From contig JABDPB010000135.1 of assembly GCA_013042995.1 (NCBI GenBank), positions 1 through 64,000 on the forward strand: a stretch of DNA of 64,000 bases, written 5' to 3'. Under the pieces are notes generated by a model that saw only the letters and a program-made list of their open reading frames with translations, was not told the origin of the DNA and did not search any database. The translations under genes and the position numbers were made by a program. Of the stretch, positions 60,992 through 64,000 are shown piece after piece (the stretch's first letter is position 1; each line of letters opens with the position of its first letter). This DNA comes from Ignavibacteriaceae bacterium. Lineage in GTDB: Bacteria; Bacteroidota; Ignavibacteria; Ignavibacteriales; Ignavibacteriaceae.

Positions 60992-62810
60992 AGCTTCCTT
61001 TTCCAATTTTTTGAGGAACAATACTTTTCTCAATATTAATGATGACATCGGCAATTTCATCGTACATTTCTTGCTTTGCCGCAGATTTTTCTGCACTGGG
61101 AGCAAAACGAACAAATTCACATTTTTCTGCGCCGGATTTTAAATTATTAATTAATTCATCAGAAACGTTTTTAATTCTTAATTCATTTGCTGCTCGATCA
61201 AGCGTAAACTCGGATTTCGGTATGTGAAGTTTATCCTCCAAATATCCAAACAATGCAGATGAAAGTTCCGTATAGAACTCTTTGTGTTGCTGTGTGTCCA
61301 TTAATTTCTTTGCAAGTTTTAAACGGTTCTTTGCAATCTTTTGAGCTTTTTGATACCGCAGAAGAACAACATTACCATGCAGTTTATCGTATCTTCTCTT
61401 CCATCCGATAAATCCAATTGCTAAAACAAAAGGAAGGACACTAGCAACAATAAATCCAGTTGAGTTAATTATGTAATTCTTCCTTTTTTCAATATCATCA
61501 TAAGAAGTTTTAATAAATCGAATATCGCTTCCGAGTTCGCGAATATCTTCTTTACCTACTATTTCAGTTGAAGCTATTTTATCTCCAGGTTTAATATCAA
61601 TTTTAAAAGGTTCAGAACTAACAGTGATGTACTTTCCCTTTGAAGGATTATAGAAAGAAAATTCAAGTGGTGGAATTTCTCTTAGTCCAACAACCCTCGG
61701 CACAAAAAGATACTCTCCGGTTTTACTACCGTTTATTCTTCCTTTTCTATTTATCTGCTCTTCAATTTTTGGCTCGTATTCTTCGAATCCATTTGGGAAA
61801 TTTATTTTAGGCAGATCAAGTAGTTTTATGTTTCCCGAACCAGAGACTTTTACATTTAGCGTAAGTGGTTCATTTGATTTTGTTTTTGTGCTGCTTAAAT
61901 CAGCTTTAAACGAAAAATCACCTACTGCACCGTTAAAAGATTCAGGGGCACCCGCCGGTAAAGGTTTAACAATTATTTTAATTATATTTGATTTAAAATC
62001 TAAGTCTACAGTCTCATATCTATTGAAAGGATCACCGAAAAAATCATCCCAGATGTTTTTTCCTTTTTGTTTTTTCATAGCTACAGGAATTTTTAAATCC
62101 AACGGGGTAACTTCCAAGGTCCCAACTTGGGTTGGAAAAAGTGCAACTTTTAATAATTCTCCAACTTCAAATCGCTTTCCATTTACAACTTCAACTTTAA
62201 AGTTAATAGTTTTATCAGTCTCCAATTCTTCTGCCCAAAAACCTTGATATTTAGGCATTTGATTTGGAGACAATTGTCCTATTAAAATACTTTTATATAA
62301 TTTATATGTAAGTATTATTTGTTCCCCCACAAGTGCTTTAGTTTTATTAACAGTGGCACGAACAAAAAGATTTTTCGCAATTTCATCGTAAGAAATTTGA
62401 GAATCATTTTTCTTCTGTTGCGGTTTATCTTTTCCTTTTACAACGGTAATTTTTATTGGTTTAGTTTCATAAGTTGTTTCTGCCTGAATAATACTTGCTG
62501 AGCCAATATTAAAAGTTCCGACAGATTTTGCTTGTACAATAAATGAATAAGTTAGTGAAGCAGTCTGCGCACCATTAATTATTTGAATACTCGTTGACTG
62601 ACTTGGACCAGAAAGGATCATAAAATTGTTAAAAGATGGAGGAGAAAATTTTGTAAGATTATTTATATTCGATCCGGAAAATGTAAACGAAATCTGGAAT
62701 CTTTCATTGTCTGCGACTGTAGTTTCATTTACAGATGCAGTAAATTCCTGTGCAAAAAGAAGTGTTGGCAGGAAAATAAAATATGTAAGTAGAGTTTTGA
62801 TCACTACCAA
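60984..62810 (-). CDS. batD: BatD family protein
   Basis: A 608-residue periplasmic and membrane protein of the Bacteroides aerotolerance operon. Signal peptide of about 21 residues (ending LLFAQ). Several beta-sandwich domains form the large extracytoplasmic part (FTASVNETTVADNERFQISF, then ATVNKTKALVGEQIILTYK), then a membrane helix near 445-468 (TGFIVASVLPFVLAIGFIGW) and a helical cytoplasmic tail. The repeated VxxNExFxLxxTF pattern is typical of BatD. The molecular function is not established; Bat proteins are linked to oxygen tolerance and envelope integrity. Confidence 0.9.
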   Translation of the reverse strand: MVVIKTLLTYFIFLPTLLFAQEFTASVNETTVADNERFQISFTFSGSNINNLTKFSPPSFNNFMILSGPSQSTSIQIINGAQTASLTYSFIVQAKSVGTFNIGSASIIQAETTYETKPIKITVVKGKDKPQQKKNDSQISYDEIAKNLFVRATVNKTKALVGEQIILTYKLYKSILIGQLSPNQMPKYQGFWAEELETDKTINFKVEVVNGKRFEVGELLKVALFPTQVGTLEVTPLDLKIPVAMKKQKGKNIWDDFFGDPFNRYETVDLDFKSNIIKIIVKPLPAGAPESFNGAVGDFSFKADLSSTKTKSNEPLTLNVKVSGSGNIKLLDLPKINFPNGFEEYEPKIEEQINRKGRINGSKTGEYLFVPRVVGLREIPPLEFSFYNPSKGKYITVSSEPFKIDIKPGDKIASTEIVGKEDIRELGSDIRFIKTSYDDIEKRKNYIINSTGFIVASVLPFVLAIGFIGWKRRYDKLHGNVVLLRYQKAQKIAKNRLKLAKKLMDTQQHKEFYTELSSALFGYLEDKLHIPKSEFTLDRAANELRIKNVSDELINNLKSGAEKCEFVRFAPSAEKSAAKQEMYDEIADVIINIEKSIVPQKIGKGSYA

Positions 62811-63496
62811 TCCTTTTCTGTTTTAACTCTTTGTCCTTTTATTTTTCTCAATTTCTTTTGCAAGTCTTTTTCATTTTCTTTTAAAGCTTCTAAAATTCTT
62901 TCTGCTTCCTGCTTTGTTATTTCCTGTTCGCGTTGCTGCTGATGTTGCTTTTGTTGCTCTTGTTCTTTTTGCTGCTGATTTTGGTTCTGTTGATCTTCCT
63001 TTTCATTCTTCTCCTGTTCATTCTTATCATTTTGCTGCTGCTGATTTTGATCCTGATTGTTCAACATATTCAATGCATACGAAAGATTGTACTTTGTTTC
63101 TTGGTCATTCGGGTTCAATTTTAATGCTTCTTTATATGCACCTATGCTTTCTTTAATTTTTTGAGATTTGAGCAGTGAGTTCCCAACGTTGTGATATATT
63201 TTTGCTTTTTGTTCATCTGTTTTTGCAATAGCTAGTGCCGATTGAAATGATTTCATTGCTTCATCATATCTTTGCTGTTTGTAGTATGCATCTCCCAGAT
63301 TGAATTGCGCTTCAAAACTTTCAGGATCTAATTCTATACCTTTTTTAAAGTTCACTTCAGCATCTGCAAATTTTTGTTCATCGTATTTTTCAACACCTTC
63401 GTTTACTAATCCACGAGTTGATTGAGCAATGGACACAGATACTGCAGCGAAGACAATAGAAATTATCACAATTAAATATTTTTTTACTAATATCAT
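62804..63496 (-). CDS. batC: BatC-like TPR protein with glutamine-rich tail
   Basis: A 230-residue protein with a signal peptide (MILVKKYLIVIISIVFAAVS) ending near SIAQS. Three to four TPR units follow (EKYDEQKFADAEVNFKKGIE, AQFNLGDAYYKQQRYDEAMK, GAYKEALKLNPNDQETKYNL). Residues about 145-200 are almost only Gln, Glu, Asn, Lys and Asp. BatC is usually TPR plus such a charged or Gln-rich tail. The ATG overlaps the batB end by 4 nt, and the end overlaps batD by 7 nt. Confidence 0.88.
   Translation of the reverse strand: MILVKKYLIVIISIVFAAVSVSIAQSTRGLVNEGVEKYDEQKFADAEVNFKKGIELDPESFEAQFNLGDAYYKQQRYDEAMKSFQSALAIAKTDEQKAKIYHNVGNSLLKSQKIKESIGAYKEALKLNPNDQETKYNLSYALNMLNNQDQNQQQQNDKNEQEKNEKEDQQNQNQQQKEQEQQKQHQQQREQEITKQEAERILEALKENEKDLQKKLRKIKGQRVKTEKDW
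62925..63055 (-). repeat. Glutamine-codon-rich low-complexity stretch in batC
   Basis: About 130 bases of irregular CAG/CAA, GAA and AAT codons (seen as CTG/TTG repeats on the plus strand) encode the Gln-rich tail of BatC. The pattern is not a perfect tandem repeat but is prone to slippage and length variation. Confidence 0.6.
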
Positions 63497-64000
63497 TGTT
63501 CCAAACCTAATTTTTTATTAATTCTTGCGTATAAAGGTGATTTCTTTTCTGAAATAAAGAATTCTATTACCAATAAAATTATTGCAGGAATTAAAAAATA
63601 ATAAAAACGATCTTCGTAATCAGTTACTTTTTTCACCCCAAATTCTGCCTGTTCAAGTTCTCCAAGTTCTGTGTAAATTTTATCAAGGTAATCTTCATAA
63701 TTTGTTCCGCGGAAATATTTTCCACTACCGGCAACTGCAATTTGTTTCAATGTCTCTTCATCAAGCTTGGTTAAAACTGTATTACCGACTTTGTCTTTTT
63801 TGAAGCCCACTGACTGACCGTACTTGTTGTAAATCGGTATTGGTACGCCGCCACTTGAGCCCAAACCAATCGTATAAATTTTAATATTTTTTGAAACTGC
63901 ATTTTCAACTGCTTCCACTACATCACCTTCGTGATCTTCACCATCAGTAATTGCTATTATAACTTTATCCGTTGATAGAGAATCGAAAGAATTAACTGCC
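63493..64000 (-). CDS. batB: BatA/BatB von Willebrand factor A membrane protein, partial
   Basis: The frame stays open to the right edge, so the N-terminus is outside the window; an ATG at 63918 is internal. The visible part reads AVNSFDSLSTDKVIIAITDG, then EDHEGDVVEAVENAVSKNIK and TIGLGSSGGVPIP, the second half of a VWA (MIDAS) domain. It then has a membrane segment near the end (FYYFLIPAIILLVIEFFISE) and a short basic tail. Position before batC suggests batB; BatA and BatB are alike and the missing part prevents a firm choice. Confidence 0.85.
   Translation of the reverse strand, partial: AVNSFDSLSTDKVIIAITDGEDHEGDVVEAVENAVSKNIKIYTIGLGSSGGVPIPIYNKYGQSVGFKKDKVGNTVLTKLDEETLKQIAVAGSGKYFRGTNYEDYLDKIYTELGELEQAEFGVKKVTDYEDRFYYFLIPAIILLVIEFFISEKKSPLYARINKKLGLEQ

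Noticed and set aside
60992..61120. Extended N-terminus of batE starting at 61120
   Set aside because: The added 43 residues lie inside batD coding sequence and precede a normal signal/anchor segment that begins at the internal ATG at 60991.
61828..62247. Plus-strand 139-codon ORF opposite batD
   Set aside because: Antisense to conserved batD domains, with no start signal or recognisable domain.
62925..63055. CRISPR-like or satellite repeat on the plus strand
   Set aside because: The CTG/TTG pattern is irregular, without fixed units or spacers, and is explained by Gln/Glu/Asn codons of batC.

Overview
The window is AT-rich, gene-dense chromosomal DNA. It most likely comes from a member of the Ignavibacteria or a close relative in the Bacteroidota/Chlorobi superphylum. 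This rests on gene content rather than a marker gene: a secreted protein with a type IX secretion (por) C-terminal sorting domain, an Omp85-family protein, a BatB-BatC-BatD-BatE cluster, a SpoVG-like protein beside lexA, a PPi-type phosphofructokinase, many short overlapping gene junctions and few strong Shine-Dalgarno sites. No rRNA, tRNA, insertion sequence, prophage or CRISPR array was recognised. The window cuts a gene at each end.

Layout. 1-13134 is mostly minus strand: rsmE, an Omp85 protein, gcvP, and the fatty-acid/phospholipid operon read right to left as yceD-rpmF-plsX-fabH-fabD-DUF3109-fabG-acpP-fabF-rnc. A probable small structured RNA with an intrinsic terminator lies at about 340-442. 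13331-24860 is plus strand: an ABC-2 exporter pair, a PrsW-type membrane protease, a diverged unknown, nadD, a sugar-nucleotide epimerase, meaB, an acyl-CoA dehydrogenase, an acyl-CoA carboxylase beta subunit, an unknown secreted protein, an NtrC-type regulator and a HIT protein. 24901-27946 (minus) is a compact SOS operon, lexA-DUF72-spoVG-like-dinB, with a perfect 20-bp palindrome upstream of lexA.

28052-42157 (minus) is the most unusual part. It holds a hybrid sensor protein with a decayed ATPase domain, a pseudogene with three in-frame stops, two tandem proteins with amidotransferase-like plus degenerate deacetylase-like domains, a small membrane protein, a processive GT2 glycosyltransferase, a TPR/beta-barrel export protein, a single-domain KaiC-like ATPase with a GGDEF-like tail, a stand-alone receiver and a fatty-acid hydroxylase. 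I read this as an exopolysaccharide synthesis and export locus of poly-GlcNAc or cellulose-like plan with its own regulatory proteins.

42496-52114 holds two sodium-coupled amino-acid transporters, a PPi-type phosphofructokinase, a UvrD/PcrA helicase, a PAS-GAF histidine kinase, an unlisted 37-codon ORF behind a hairpin, a Kre9-domain lipoprotein and a DUF2007-like zinc protein. 52118-64000 (minus) holds the type IX cargo protein, the cobalamin-binding subunit of methylmalonyl-CoA mutase, a second HIT protein, a PLP-dependent deaminase/desulfhydrase, kdsB, plsC, an M48 protease, a cysteine-rich secreted protein and batE-batD-batC-batB.

The meaB, acyl-CoA dehydrogenase and carboxylase genes, together with the separate cobalamin-binding subunit, point to catabolism of branched-chain amino acids and propionate. 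The two amino-acid importers and glycine dehydrogenase fit a peptide or amino-acid diet.
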